Shown: positions 1 through 12,843 of the stretch, piece after piece
Layout: each line of letters opens with the position of its first letter
Position numbering within the stretch: position 1 is the stretch's first letter
NCBI RefSeq assembly: GCF_023343835.1
Contig: NC_064439.1
Span: 33,926,508-33,990,507 of the forward strand
Length of the DNA stretch: 64,000 nucleotides
From: Lagopus muta
Lineage: Eukaryota; Chordata; Aves; Galliformes; Phasianidae
Direction of reading: 5' to 3'
The notes under the pieces: generated by a model
Seen by the model: only the letters and a program-made list of their open reading frames with translations
Databases searched by the model: none
What the model was told of the DNA's origin: nothing
Position numbers and translations under genes: made by a program

Positions 1-2576
1 ATTCTTTTTTTTTTTTTTTTTGCAATAACAATTTATTTTATGTTAGAAAATGTTTTTTTTCCATACACACAGCAGCTTCTTTCTTTTGCTTATGCAATAC
101 AACACAAGTCTAAAACACTATTTTCATATATAAATGTATGTTGTACATTAATGTGCCTAGCAGGATACTACGAGTATCTTAATAGGCTGTAACGGACCAC
201 AGCTTTGTACCTCTTCATAAAGATGACTTCACAAGAGGTATGAGGAAGGGAAAAAAATTACAAAAGCCAAAGCACAATATATATGAGTATAAATAAATAA
301 TTATTTAGTCTTTTGCAGAGTGCAGAACTAAGCTAGCAGTAAGCATCAGCAACTCTATCAGTACAAGCAGGGGGATGTAAGGCTAGAGCACAGCCCTGCT
401 GAGAAGGACCCGGGGGTATTGGAGGATGGTCTCTCCCAACTCAGAAGACTCTGCGATACTGTGATTTCAAAGATCAGTGATGGCCCTGTAGCTCTTCCAC
501 ACAGTAAGCAGACAGTACAGAATTTCATAAGGAACAAATTCCGTTTCAGAGGTCACTAAGCAGCAGAGCCTGCAAACACCAATTGCACAAACCCACAGGA
601 TTCTTCAGACAGACCTCTGCAGAAGGAGACCTCGGGGATGCAGTGTTTTGTATCAGAAAGAGTTTTGCATTCTTTCCTAAACTGAGGTTAAAGTGCTAGG
701 AAATACAAGGCTGCTTGGCTGGTGCCAGCTGCAGGCACTCCGCTGCACTTCTCCACCAAATCTGTTTCAGAATACGGCTGCTTAGAAAAGCTGCCCACCT
801 GCACTGTCCCCTGGAGGGGCTCACCAGCAGCAGCAACTGCCGCCCTCCCCCCACCCAGCTAAACATCAATTAACGTCCCTGAGGATAAATACTTCCCCAC
901 TGTTCTTTAAGTACAAAATTATATTTATGTTACTAAATCAAACAAAATATGAGGATGTTTTCATTCAAATCAAAATGGTATTTCAGTAGAAAAAATAAGT
1001 TTCACAGCATCATCATCTTTTCCACAGTAATTATGATTCAAGTGATATAGCAGTAGAAAATAAATCTTAATAAAGTTCATACTTTGATACAGGAATCTAT
1101 GAAAAAATAATAATGCAGAGATGTATAAATACTTGAAATCTTCCAAAAGACACTGATGGTCCACGTAGGACACACAATCCCTGAATCACCGAATTCCACT
1201 CAGTGTTATCCCACTGGGGATTCTTACTGGGACAGTTTGTGTTGTCGCCTTCCAGCTCTTTCCCTTCCTCTGCAGCAATGTCATTCCTGCTCAGAGTTGT
1301 TTCATCCTGAAGTCTGAAAACATCTCTGTGGGTTTTAGGTGGAAATCTTGCTGTCAGCAAGACATCATTCCTTAATTTTCTATATTTATGTAATTGAGAA
1401 GTGCAGTACAAAACGTTTTATTATTGATGCTTTCAAAGTAATCTCAACCCACTTCAGTTCTTTTTCAACAGCTCTCTTGTTTTGCAGTCAGAGATGCTCA
1501 AAGATGCTATACCACATATATTTATCCTGGCTTTCTCTACCTGCATGTGAATTCTGCATCTTTTATTCGGTATTAAAGCAAAATATGATCACTGAATAAT
1601 ATTCACTTTCCAGTACAGTAAATCTGAAAATGATTCTTCAGGAACACTGCAAAGCTGTCAGATATTTCTGTTCTCCAGAAGGTTAGAACCTTAGAAGACA
1701 AATTTTCTTATCATCGTTTATTTAAAAACTCATTTATCAGCCCACTAGTTCCATACTTGAAAGAAGAACCCTAAGCAATAGTAAATGTAATATCCAATGA
1801 AGAATGTTAACTGCTAAAATGGAGATTAGTTACGGGCTCTTGCAGGTACAAGTGCTGGAAAAACCAATTCCATCTGCAGACTTTTTTTTCCCCGTGAATT
1901 AACCTTACTGTCCTGACAGTCTCTTAAACTATTCTGTGTTCAGGCACACGATAAAACTAGAACCGAAACCCAGATCAAGAAACAAATTTTTTTTAGTCTG
2001 TATCTCCTTTCCATTTTTTGCAAAATAGCAAAAGTGGAAGCTGTGATGAGTTGCAGAAACACAGCAAAGCCTATGGTCAACTAATGCTGCTTGTCTCCTA
2101 AATGGCAGCAAATGCACCCTCCTGTGGAGTCAGGGAAAGAGTGCCTTTCTTCTGCAAACCGAGGTCAGAAATTAACCTGTAGCTTGTGCATGTTAGGAGA
2201 ATTCCCAGTTGGAAGCCCAGGGGATGACCTGCCGCCACCTCCTCCTGGTCACTATCCTTCACCGTGTGTTTTAGGGGTAGAGTTGCTCTGGAGACTGGGA
2301 GAATAGTAAAGAAATGCCTCCAACATTGCAAATACCGACCTACCTCTGAATACTGCTTCCCAATTCAAGTTTTATTGAAATTGATACCACTTCTTGTCAT
2401 GAAAAACAGTTGTCAGTCACAAGAATTTTTAGTCAGAAGGAAAAAAAAACAATTTCCATTTTTAAGCACCTACATGATCCATGACAATGAGCATATCCTG
2501 AATAAAACGTAGGCATTTTTATAGCTCTTCTGGAGATCTGCCAAGTTTTCAGCTCCTCACCTCAGCACCAAATCAA
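1..2576. other. no gene seen
   Basis: AT-rich sequence without supported exons. At the very left edge the minus strand reads AATAAA, ten bases, then 17 A (positions 37 to 5). This could be a transcript 3' end or a retrocopied tail. A minus-strand frame at 1097-1411 is open for 104 codons but has no recognisable content. Confidence 0.6.
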
Positions 2577-3035
2577 AGAATCACAGAATGGCCCAGGTTG
2601 GAAGTGTCCTCAAGAATCATCAAGCTGTAACCTCCCCATTTAATACTAGACCAGGCTGCCCAGGGCCCCATCCAACCAGGCCTTGCACACCTCCAGGGAC
2701 AGGGCAGCCACAGCCTCTCTGGGCAGCCTGTTCCAGCACCTCACCATTCTCTTGGTGAAGAACTTCCATCGACATCCACCTAAATCTTCCCTCCCTCAAC
2801 TTAAAACCATTTCCCCTTGTCCTGCAATTATCTACCCTTTCAGAGTTGATTCCCATTCTGTTTACAGGCTCTCTTTAAGTACTGAAAGGCTTCAATGTGG
2901 TCACCCTGCAACTTTCTTTTCTCCAAACTGAACAAGCCCAGCTCTCTCAGCCTGTCTTCATAGGGGAGGTGCTCCAGCCCCCTGATCATCTCTGTGGCCC
3001 TCCTCTGGACCCTCTCCAACAGCTCCTTGTCTTTG
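2577..3035 (-). mobile_element. CR1 LINE 3' fragment
   Basis: The plus strand starts AATCACAGAATGGCCCAGG and continues with GGCTGCCCAGGGC, GGGCAGCCTGTTCCAGC and CCTCTGGACCCTCTCCAACA. These are hallmark words of the avian CR1 3' region, read here as the reverse complement. The copy is 5'-truncated as usual. Confidence 0.93.
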
Positions 3036-6000
3036 TTGAAGTAATTTCAGTTGTTTGGCTTTGCCTTTCCAGTTCCCCAGCTTTGTTCCAAGCAGATGAA
3101 ACACACACAGCAAGTTCAGAACCACCAGAACACAACAAGAAATACAGAACAGTGCCATGCAGCTAACAATTCATTTTCTTGCTAAGGGCTCAAGATTCCT
3201 TTTCAGGCACAAATAGAAGAGAAAGCAACTTTCTACATGAATTTTTGACTCTCTTTGTTTTGGGGGTAGGGAACAACTAGAGCTAATTTCTTGATTTATC
3301 GTCCCCTCCTCCATACAACTCCGTAACAATTTATCTCCAAAGAATAATAATGAAAATTACACTGAGATGTAACAGAACCACATGGCTAATGGAAGCTTGA
3401 ATAGATTACAAGGCTCATTAAGGGATGCTTATCAGCTAAGTATATATTGGCTAAATAGTTTATTTCAACTGTATCAACATTACGGAGTGACTGCTTATAG
3501 GGGGGATTTTGAAAGACTTCCTAAACAATTCTTTTAAATGCACGTAGCATTGCACACAGCTCTTGCGCAGTGCCTTAGAGTGCACATTCAAGTACTGTCT
3601 AATAAAAGTACAACACAGCCACCTGAAACTTAAGGTAATTTTAATATTTACATGACATAGGGATCTGAAAGAAGCACGCTGTACAGGTTACGCCACCATC
3701 AGCTTGGTTTTAAACACAATTAGTGGGAATAAGCTCGCCTGCATTACCACATTTTCAATGTTTATCGTCCAGAACTCGTGACCTCCTTTTGTAAGCCTCA
3801 CCATAAATTATTAATCACTTTTTAAATACAGATCATAAGTTACTGAAATTCTTTCCACAGATTATGAAGCGCAGTGTTCTTACCGGTGAGTTCAGCAGCT
3901 GGGAAACCAGACAGCTGCAGTGTATTAATAGGCTTTCTCTCCCGATTTTGGTTAAGCCCTTTCATCCTAATTCTTCCTTCCCTGGGTAACACTCAGCTAC
4001 CTCACAGGGATGCTAGAAGGCTTTTATAAATAATGACAGGACTTCACATTTGTTGTGCAGTAATGAGATGCACTTATTTCCTTAAACCCTCACTCCTGCA
4101 ATCCTGACCTTTCCACGTTCTAAACAATAAGCACTCCACACTCAGCACAGTTCTCTTGCTGGCATGTGGTCATTTAATTCTCCCATCTTCTGCAGCCTGC
4201 AAAACACCAGTGTGTTCCATCCTCCTTCAGCCCCAAACAAACCCTTCGAGAGCCTGCAAATTATGGGTGAACCCCTTTCCTAGAAAAATTAAAGGAACGA
4301 AACAAACGACAAATAAGAGGGTAAAAATCAGGCAGAGAAGCATCAATGAAGCAGAGGATTAGAAACACCACACCTGGCAAACAGGGTGTGCAGATAAACA
4401 AAGAGAGAACAGGGCATTCAGGCAGTGCTTTGCAGATTCCCAGAACATAACCACGCTCCTGTGTTTTCCCTCTCATTCAGCATGGCATAGGCTTTGTGTG
4501 TGACATCATGAAGAGGGGAATTTCTTACCTACACATACCCCAGTTGGTCCTTTTTCATGAATATTACCATACAGTAATGCTGTAAGCACATATTCAATAC
4601 ATGCCACGAAAATTTTTATCTGCAGGAGGGGAACAGCTGTTTAAGTAGCCAACGTTTTCAGAGAAATTTGGAAGATTCTGAAAGACTTTATTTTGAAAAT
4701 ACAAAGATCAAATAGTACACACCAGTCCTATCCGTGTCTGGATGTCGCAGCTGACCAACTTTTTGCCATGTACTTACCAGCAATATCAGGATTTACACTT
4801 GCAGTTGGTAAGTAAATCTCTGCTTACAGAAAGGTTGGTGAATGAATAATCCCAGATTTGTTCTTTATGATTGATTTCATTTAAATTGAATGGCAAAGCA
4901 GCCCAAGTAAATCTGCAATTAAGGTTTTCAATTTCAAAAGGCAGATCCCAAAAACGAAGGCAACTCGTTAGGGAGATGAACAGGAATGAAAGGCTGGAGG
5001 ACTTGAGCACACGGGAGGTCTGGAACATGTTTAAACTACAATGTGGGTATCTGCTGAACGTGTAACCCTAGCAAGTGGCGAGAAAATTCATACAAAGGTT
5101 TCCAGACCCAGCAAGATGAATTACCTAATAAAGAAGGAAAGGTGGAATAAGCAGAGGGCTTTCAAGGGACAGAAAGAAAGCTCAGCAAACAAAACTACAG
5201 CCTCAGAAGAAACAGCAGCATGAAGCAAGTAGTGACAGGAATTGAGCCCAGTTAGGCCAAAGGCACCAGAACTGAATGGAGGCAGAATTCAAACCCAAAG
5301 GAGGCACTGGTTCTGAAACCCAGTGCTCTCAAAGAGCTGTCACAATGCCATGTGGATTCAATTGCTAGAGTTAAACAAACGAGTGCATCGACCTCAGTAC
5401 TGCTTCCCTGAGAAAGAGACTATGTGAAAGCAGCAGGAAAGCATAAATTGGTCAGTTTGGCCAATTGCTTGGTGTAGCCTTGAGTCTGCTAAGCTTTAGG
5501 AAACTTAACAACAAAAACAAAACAAACTACAGATAAATACAGCACAGATTCTACAAAGTCAGAGCTGACCACCCGGACAAGCGAGGGTAGGAAAGAAAGC
5601 ACATTCCTGGCACGCAGCATGTCAAGTAACACACCACAGCAGTAACAGATTTTCCCAAAGTATTATTAGGTGCGATCGCTTTTATGATGTTGTTCACAAT
5701 GCAGCTCTGCATGCACTCCTTCCTCCGCTCTGGCCCTGGGCCTGCAGCCTGCAGGCACTGCTCGCACACAGGGGCTGCCGCCCACCAGGACACCTTCTGA
5801 GGGAAGCACACTGCTTCATGTGTGCACGTGGGCTGGAGCAAATAGAGGTGTGAGGCAACACTGCTGGCTTCGGGGAGAAGCCTGAGAGCAGCAGGTTAAG
5901 GGGAGAACCACAGGCGTTCCCAAACCTATGTGCATCACCCCATGATTTTACCCAGGGGATTTAATATACAGTGCCATCTTTTTCAATGCAGCAGGAGATT

Positions 6001-6859
6001 AAAGGGCAGCACCCACTTCAGCAAAACACTTTTAGGCAAGGTATTTCTATTCAAAGCAAAAAAGATTTAACAGTCCCAGAAAACAAGCTGGTAACATTTT
6101 TCCTGAAGCGCATTTCAGTCTGCCTCATGAAGCCAGAAGGCCACTGAGATGCCAAAAACTAGGAAACTATTCTCAAAACTTGAAGGAACCGAAAGCAACA
6201 AACGCTTGCTGCCTAGAAAACTAAAGACTGAACGGACTCAACAGAAGCATGCACAGAATGTCAGGTGCGAATGAAGCCTTCCTTTGAAGCTGAGTCCACA
6301 CTTCTCTGAACCCACAGCAAACAGAGAGGAGGAACTGAAGCACACTGCAATGCTCAGAGCACAGAGTAAAGCCTCAGCAGAGCACAGTGCTACAGAGCTG
6401 GGAGCCCCACACACGCTATCCCGAGGCAGTCAGCCACAAAGCACAGTCCTGGCAAGCTGACGTGGTAAAGAGGAGCACAGAGCCCGGTGTGAAGCTGTGC
6501 AGCACGGAAATGGCAGTGCTCACTGGCAGAAATCCCCTCGTCCAACACAACTAACTTGAGGTTAAGTTAGATTCCTGAAATCGCTGTTCATTCCGTGACC
6601 GCTTCTTTTTTTTTTTTTCCTCAGGAAAAAGAGAAATTAAAATACGCAAGCGTGACTGCTAGAATTGCAAACAGAGTGCTACTGCCGTGATTCGATGCCC
6701 ACAGCTGAAACGGATCGGATTCCTTAAGGATAAAACATAAAAGCAAAAGGACAGAGGTCCCTCGTTGTACTGTGGAGATCAGCTGTGCCTTGACAGCATT
6801 AGTTATCTTTCTATTAAATCAAACAGCGTAATTCATTTTCACGGGAATACAAACAGCAG
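3036..6859. other. no gene seen
   Basis: Unique-looking sequence. Short open frames on both strands (for example a Cys-rich minus frame at 5551-5841) lack splice context or similarity. Around 4970-5230 the plus strand is purine-rich and codes a Lys/Glu-rich stretch that may be a worn retroelement, not assigned. Confidence 0.55.
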
Positions 6860-8080
6860 CGGCACATGCCCGCCCTGTCAGGTGCGGTCACCTCGGTCAC
6901 TTCACACCCCGTCGGGGGGCGCTGGGACGAACCGGAGCCTGTTGGCCCTCAGCCGCAGAGGCCAAACGCGGGCAGTGCTGAGCGGCACGTCGCTGCCCCT
7001 CGGTTCCCAGGTGCCGCTCACCTCAGGAGCCGGGCACGAAGCGCTCGCCTTTCCCGCCGCGCACCCACCGCGTCGGCACGCGGAGGCGATTCGGGCACGC
7101 GGCAGCTCGCGGCCAACGCCGCCCCCCGGGGGATTCCCCGCGCCGCCGCCCGACAGGACGGTGTCAGCACCGCCGCCCCACGAGGCCCAATCGGTGCTCG
7201 GCTCCGGACCGGCGCGGCCGCCGGCCCCCTCAGAGCTAGGGCTATATCGCAGAAAGCGAGACCTGTCCCGGGACACGGGAGCGACGTCCCCCCCACCCCC
7301 CGCAAGCCGCCCGCAGCCCGCTCAGAAGCGGCCGCGCCGACCGGCCCCGATTCCGCCAAACTTCAGGAGCGGAGGACCGAGAGACGAGCGGAGCCCTGGA
7401 CTCCTCCGCGCCCCTACCCGACTGTCACCCCCGTCACTTCCCGCTCCCTCCAAGTTTCCCCTGTCGCGCCAGGCGGGTGCGAGGCGGTACCTGGGACAGG
7501 CAGCGGGCGAGACGCAGCCCGGCAGCGCTGAAGGATGCCCGGCGGGCGGAGACGGCCGGCCTCACTGACAGCGCTTCCTCCTCCTCCTCCTCCTCCTCCT
7601 CCTCCTCCTGCTCCCGCCCGCTGTGCTCCGGAGCCGCTCCCCCTCGGCGCCGCGCCGCCTCACAGCCCCACCGCCCAGCAAAAAGTTTGTGCCGCGCGGC
7701 ACGGGGAGGCGCCTCGCGGGGCCGGGAGCTCCGAGCCGAGCTCCTCTGCCTGGGGCCGCGGCCACTTCCTCTTCCTCCGAGCTGCCGGGCGAGCCCCGCG
7801 CCCTGCCGGAGCCGCGGCGAGTCGGGGGCAGCGCCTCCCGCCCACACTGCCGCCGCGCGCCCCCGCGCTGAGCCCACTGACACGAAGCGGGAGCGCTCCG
7901 CCTCCCGGCCGGGGCTAGAAACCCCTCGCACCCCCGCCTGCACCCCGCCCTGCCGTCTCCTCCCCCCCGGGCTCCACCTCGGGGCTTCCAGCCCCACACC
8001 TTCGAGGCGCCGCGACTCACCTCCTCAGCCGCTTTCACCAGCCGCAGGGGCAGTTCGGCAGGAACGGACCTCAGGACGGC
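6860..8080. promoter_or_regulatory. CpG island, probable RFTN1 promoter region
   Basis: This is a very GC- and CpG-rich block between AT-rich flanks. Two strong minus-strand donors lie in it: GAG|GTGAGT (exon end 8021) and CAG|GTACCG (exon end 7491). That indicates a gene transcribed leftward, out of the window's coding view. In human the gene next to DAZL's 3' end is RFTN1, also on the same strand as DAZL, so an RFTN1 5' end is the best guess. No RFTN1 coding sequence is visible to prove it. Long reading frames across the block on both strands are products of GC-rich DNA and are not called genes. Confidence 0.6.
7577..7609. repeat. (CCT)n microsatellite in CpG island
   Basis: About eleven CCT units on the plus strand. 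On the minus strand it makes GAG/GGA repeats, which account for a run of glutamate codons in one spurious reading frame. Confidence 0.9.
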
Positions 8081-8150
8081 TCTGGACGCGGCTTTGTGTC
8101 GGATCTTGGAGAAACCTCCGCAGGCACAAACTGCACAACTGCTTTGGGCA
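8021..8150 (-). other. candidate 5' non-coding exon ending in GAG|GTGAGT
   Basis: The minus-strand donor at 8020-8015 is a near-perfect match to the consensus. The sequence before it comes from the CpG island edge. The 5' limit given is a guess. The alternative exon end at 7491 is also plausible, and both may be used. Assignment to RFTN1 rests only on gene order in other vertebrates. Confidence 0.35.
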
Positions 8151-8267
8151 GCATCTGCGTCTCAGCTCAGCTTCCCTCGTAGTGAAAAGCTGTATTTGTA
8201 CCCAGTACCCGGACCCTCCGGTCAATGTGTCCATCTCTTTTCACCCTCCCTCAGTGAGGCTGGAATG

Positions 8268-8288
8268 CCCCCCCCCCCCCCCCCCCCC
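8268..8288. repeat. poly(C) run of 21
   Basis: An uninterrupted run of 21 C on the plus strand, close to the CpG island. Such runs are unstable and error-prone in assemblies, so the exact length is uncertain. Confidence 0.9.
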
Positions 8289-8491
8289 GCCTCTCCCCAG
8301 CCTCCATGCATACCAGGGCCTTCCTTTCCCAGAGTCAGCATGTATACCTGTTGTTTGGCAACAAGTCCATACCTAGCCTGGTTCTTGAGCCTGGTCAGCA
8401 GGCATGCCCAGGAGATGCCATCTGCAGCCCCATGAACAGCCCCATGAGCAATTGCACATCTTGCCTTTTCCTCCGAAGCCTCGATAAAGAC

Positions 8492-8520
<29 letters not shown>
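8492..8520. repeat. poly(A) run of 29
   Basis: 29 A on the plus strand, preceded by GATAAAGAC. I see no clear retroelement body attached to it on the left. Confidence 0.9.
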
Positions 8521-8522
<2 letters not shown>

Positions 8523-9014
8523 AACCAAACAATAAAAACCAGCAGTGCCCTTGCTGCTGGGCTCTAGGCAGAGCAGAGGCCATTAACCACATTAACCCAT
8601 TACCAGCAACTATCAGGGCCTAACCCCACAGCCAGTTTATTACCCCCCCCTCTAGTTGCCCACTCAGAGAGACTACAGGATCCTAAGGACACACAAAAAT
8701 AGCACAGGAGCCACCTTAGTAAAGTTGCCATAGCATCCACCACCATCCCCAGTCTACAATCCAGCCATTCAGTCACAGAAGGCAAACAGTTGGTAGGAGA
8801 GGATGACACCCTTTACATTCACATATTTCATGCATCTGGGAAGTCTGTCCTAAGAAACTCAATGATTTTTCCTCAGTTGGGATTGAAATTCTTCTGGGTT
8901 TCCCAAAATGTGTTTTTTGTTTTTGTTTTTTTGGGTAGAATATTTGTCTTACTGTAGTTGTTTTTAACCTCTTCACTACAAGAAAGACACTGAGACCCTG
9001 AAGCAGAAAGGACA

Positions 9015-9365
9015 ATAAGCTGTGAAGGGACTGGAGTACAAATCTTACGGGGAACTGGGATTGTTTATGCTAGAGAAGAGGAAGCTCAGGAGAGACCTTA
9101 CAGGTCTCTGCAACTGCCTGAAAGGAGGCTGCAGTGAGGTGGGAGTCACCCTCTTCTCCCACGTAATGAGAAACAATGGCTTCAATTTATGTCAGCGGAA
9201 CAGGTTGTCCTGGAAAGCGATAGAGTCACTGTCCCTGGAGGTGCTCAAGAAATGTGTAGGCATGGTACTGAGGGACATGGTTTCATTGGTGTGATGGTGA
9301 TGAGTTGTCCGTTGGACTTCATGACCTTAGAGGTCTTTTTTAACCTTAATGATTGTGTGATTCAG
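9015..9365 (+). mobile_element. CR1 LINE 3' fragment
   Basis: CR1 sense strand: CTGAAAGGAGGCTG, GTCCCTGGAGGTGCTCAAGA, GGGACATGGTTT and CCTTAGAGGTC, ending near the usual ATGATT repeats. Confidence 0.92.
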
Positions 9366-11438
9366 AAGAAAGAACAACTGCTCTCAGCTCTTCTCAGCAT
9401 CCTCACACAGTGCCCAGCTCATCTCAGGTCTCCATACATCAGAGTCTCCAGAGTAATTCCTGGCTTGGCTTTCATTCACTGATGGTAGTTCTTCTCTTCC
9501 CTGACTTTATTCTCAACACCCAGTCCAGCAAAACCAAAGTAAACGGAAAAAAAAAACCCAAAAAACTAAAAAACTCTAAGTAGCCTTAGTTGTGCTCATA
9601 TTCTGTGACAGGCCTATCCATTACTCATTCAGCCTTTTACAGCTAACAGCTGTTGAGGGGAAGAGGAGATTCCACGAGCCTTTGTGGATGTCAAACACCA
9701 TCCCTACATGCCTTGGCAACATTTCTAATATCCTTCAATGGTTTTGCCTCTACCATACTAGCTTTTTCAATGAAGTTCTGTCACATGTTGCCTGTTCAGC
9801 CAAGCTTGTCTCCCAATTCAATTAATTGTTTTCCTGACTAAGTGGGATCCACCACTCTTGTATACAGAAAAGATTCTCTTTAAAAGCCTGCTAGCCTTCC
9901 TGTGCTTGTTCACTTTTCCGGAAGGCATAGGAGGCAGCTTTAAGAGCTCCCCAAATAGGAGAGCAAAGTTTGGTTTAAGTCCAAGGACTGTTTGTGTCTC
10001 ACCATTACCCCTCCAGCCATCATGGAGATTAAGTCCTCCACATGAATTCTGTAACCTACACATGTGCTTGCTTTCCTAAAGATTTAATTGATCATCATAA
10101 CCCTCTGGTCTGTAATTCTACCTAAATGTCACCCTCAGTGGTCTCTCCTTTGATGCCTACCAGTCACGCCCAGCCAGTCATCCACCTAAGAGATATACAC
10201 CAGAGAGGAAAATCATCTGCCTTCATCTTCCCCTGCCTTTCCAGAAAAACTTGTACCTATCCTAAGTGTCATCTCTGTGGGCCAAGTCTGGAACTTCACT
10301 CACTGCCTTTATCATACTTCTGGCCTGTTCAGTGACTCCTGAAACACCCCTCATTAACTCTCATCTGCTTGAAACCCTTGTGTCCTAAGTGTGCTGTTAC
10401 ACTTCATCCACTTGAGACTCTCCCTACTGTGTAGGTGTATAAAACAAATTCAATTGCTATTTAAAAATAAATAAGCATAGAGTACATTAGCATCTCAGCT
10501 CCTTCGTAACTACAGGTGCAAACCAGTTCCATATTTAAGCCAGGTGTTGTGAGGGATTCAATGTCTGAAAGTATTCTCTTCAGCTACAAGGGAACATGAA
10601 TGTTGCCCAAGTGGCTTTTGTCTACACTCGAGTCCTCTTAGCTATCAGCACTGGTTAAATAAGCCAACAGCCAAAAGCATATCATCAAAATAATGGATAT
10701 GGGGAAATGAAGTTACTTCTTAACCAGTGCTGAACTACAAAGCAAACACCAAAGCACATTTTGTGTGTTAACTTCACCTATCCCCTTTTGTGTTTTTTTT
10801 CCTCCCTCTCCTCATCCCTTTTAATTATTCGCTCAGTTTTTCCTCTTCCCTTGTCCCTCATCATTTTTCCTCCACTCATTAGTTTCTCTGGGTTTCCAAC
10901 TGTGTGAGAAAGCAGCATGCATTCACACCAGGGTGCCATGTAATTGAGCTGTTTTTCTGATACTACTGTTAAAGCATATGGGGAAGGATTACTAAGTGTG
11001 TGAGGAAGAAGTGAAAGTGCAGTTTTCCCTGTATTATAAGGATATCAGGTCACAGATGGCTCCAGAACAGACATCCCAGGCACTGAACCTTGCTGACACC
11101 ACAGGATTTTCTGATCAACACCTCATGGTGTGAATTGAATGGACATCTGACAACATTAGAGACTTCTGATGGTGCAAAGTCTTCTCAGAAGCAGAAAGGA
11201 ACATCGACGCAAAGAAAACAACAATGGATGACCATAGATTGATGTGAAGTAGCAGTCCTGCACAGACAAAGAACATTTAAAACCAGTGATTACAGTGGGT
11301 CACAGTACAGACCTAGACACCACAACCTGTCTGCTGTCTACTTATCAGATTCAGATACGTCTGCAAACTCAGAGATGCAAGGTGTTTTAGCGCAGATTTC
11401 AAACTGGAATTCCTCCATCCCAGGTTAAACTACTAAAA

Positions 11439-11483
11439 CTTTTTTTTTTTTTTTGAGGACAATTCTTATGGAAATTGTTTAAT
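11439..11483 (-). terminator. ATTAAA signal followed by an A tract (possible 3' end)
   Basis: On the minus strand ATTAAA (11483-11478) is followed 24 bases later by 16 A (11454-11439). This is the spacing of a cleaved and polyadenylated mRNA end. It may be a real minus-strand 3' end with a genomic A tract or a retrocopied tail. Neither is proven. Confidence 0.35.
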
Positions 11484-12130
11484 AGATTTTTTTATATTCA
11501 AAATAACGCTCATGTCAAAAATTCCATTGCAAAAGCAACAAATTATTAGAATAGGGTATAACTACTGTCACCTATTTTAACTTATCTATATTAACAGTAA
11601 AATAAAAACAATCTAAGTGCTTGATAAAAAGGCACATAAATGGAACATATTATCTAAATTGATGGTGTACACCTAAGCTGTTGTTTCTGGACTATCACTG
11701 TGAGAAACTCCAGAATTCTGACTCACACACTGTTTAAAATATGCATTACTCCCATATTTTGGGATAATTGGCCTCTTTCAGAACCATTTTAGTACAGATT
11801 TGATTTAAGAGAAGATCTCGAACTTATTCGGAGCACCACATGAAATACTTCTTATAGTCAAAGAGAAAACATTCTTCAAGAGAAATCTTGATTAATCAAG
11901 ATTAACTTGAAAACTCCAAAATAAGCATCCTAGACATTTCATTTTCAATATATATACACATGCACAAACTAGTCCAAAGCACAAGTCTATTTGATAATTA
12001 AATCATAAAATTCCTGCTCTAACAGCTATCTAACTAGAAAAAACTGTGGAAGACCCCATTGCTACCAGCAACAGTAAGATGCTGCCCCTAGACAACATAC
12101 TATTAGGCAACATTCATTTATTTTAGTGAG

Positions 12131-12340
12131 TTAAAAATTCTTTGATGCCTTTTTATTCCTATTTCTATCCAGTGCAATTTCTCTTATAAATCCCCATACT
12201 TCACAGTACAGAACTCTATAACCAGGAGTGATCACATTTTCCATTTGCACTTTGTCATGCCAGGTGCAGCTGGGTAAAACAAGTTCAAAGTAGGTGTAAA
12301 ATTCTACTGCTAGGGCAAGTGAAGAATTCTGCTCTGCCAA
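12131..12340 (-). other. candidate terminal exon, unrecognised product
   Basis: An open minus-strand frame ends in TAA at 12133-12131 (peptide words FELVLPSCTWHDKVQ, GYRVLYCEVWGFIREIALD). It lies about 680 bases upstream of the ATTAAA/A-tract at 11483-11439, which would serve as its 3' end. Acceptor choice is ambiguous and weak. Confidence 0.18.
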
Positions 12341-12843
12341 ATATCTGCACTTACTTTGGCACAGGCAGTGATAATTACACATTGTGAAAAGTAGCAAGAA
12401 ATCGTATGTACAGTGTTTCTAGTTACACTTTTTGATAATGCTAATTCCAAGCCTTATTTGAGCAACTACTTGGGAAGATCCACCAAAGTATGAGCAATTC
12501 ATGTTCCAAAACCCTAATTCCAGTTACTGGTATTTGCAGTATAGGGTTGAACTCCAGCATCTAAGTTAGCCCCATCCTATGTCCTTGCTTTCACACACTA
12601 GTATGAAATACAGCTATTTTAGAAAAATGTTTATTTCCACTTTGTCAAAAGGCAATACACACTCGCAACACCACATCGTACAAGATTCAGCAAAAGCTTA
12701 AATGACAACACAATGAGGTTAATGTATCCACAACTCTGCAAAAACATATTTAATATCTACTGAGATCACTATAAATAAGACTATATATGCAAAAAAGCCA
12801 AACTTTCAGAGACAGAAGAGATGCTATGACTCATAGTGATTGT

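Noticed and set aside
1097-1411. 104-codon minus-strand frame near the left edge, considered as an RFTN1 C-terminal exon
   Set aside because: The peptide does not resemble the raftlin C-terminus and the rest of the gene is not seen.
4970-5230. Lys/Glu-rich plus-strand stretch resembling a worn retroelement frame
   Set aside because: Stops in all frames and no diagnostic motif, so it cannot be assigned.
5551-5841. Cys-rich 96-codon minus-strand frame
   Set aside because: The cysteine spacing fits no family I know and no splice sites frame it.
6765-8376. Long overlapping reading frames (up to 299 codons) on both strands
   Set aside because: They lie in a CpG island with few stop codons, are low-complexity (Pro, Arg, Glu runs) and lack family motifs. 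They are expected by chance in such DNA.
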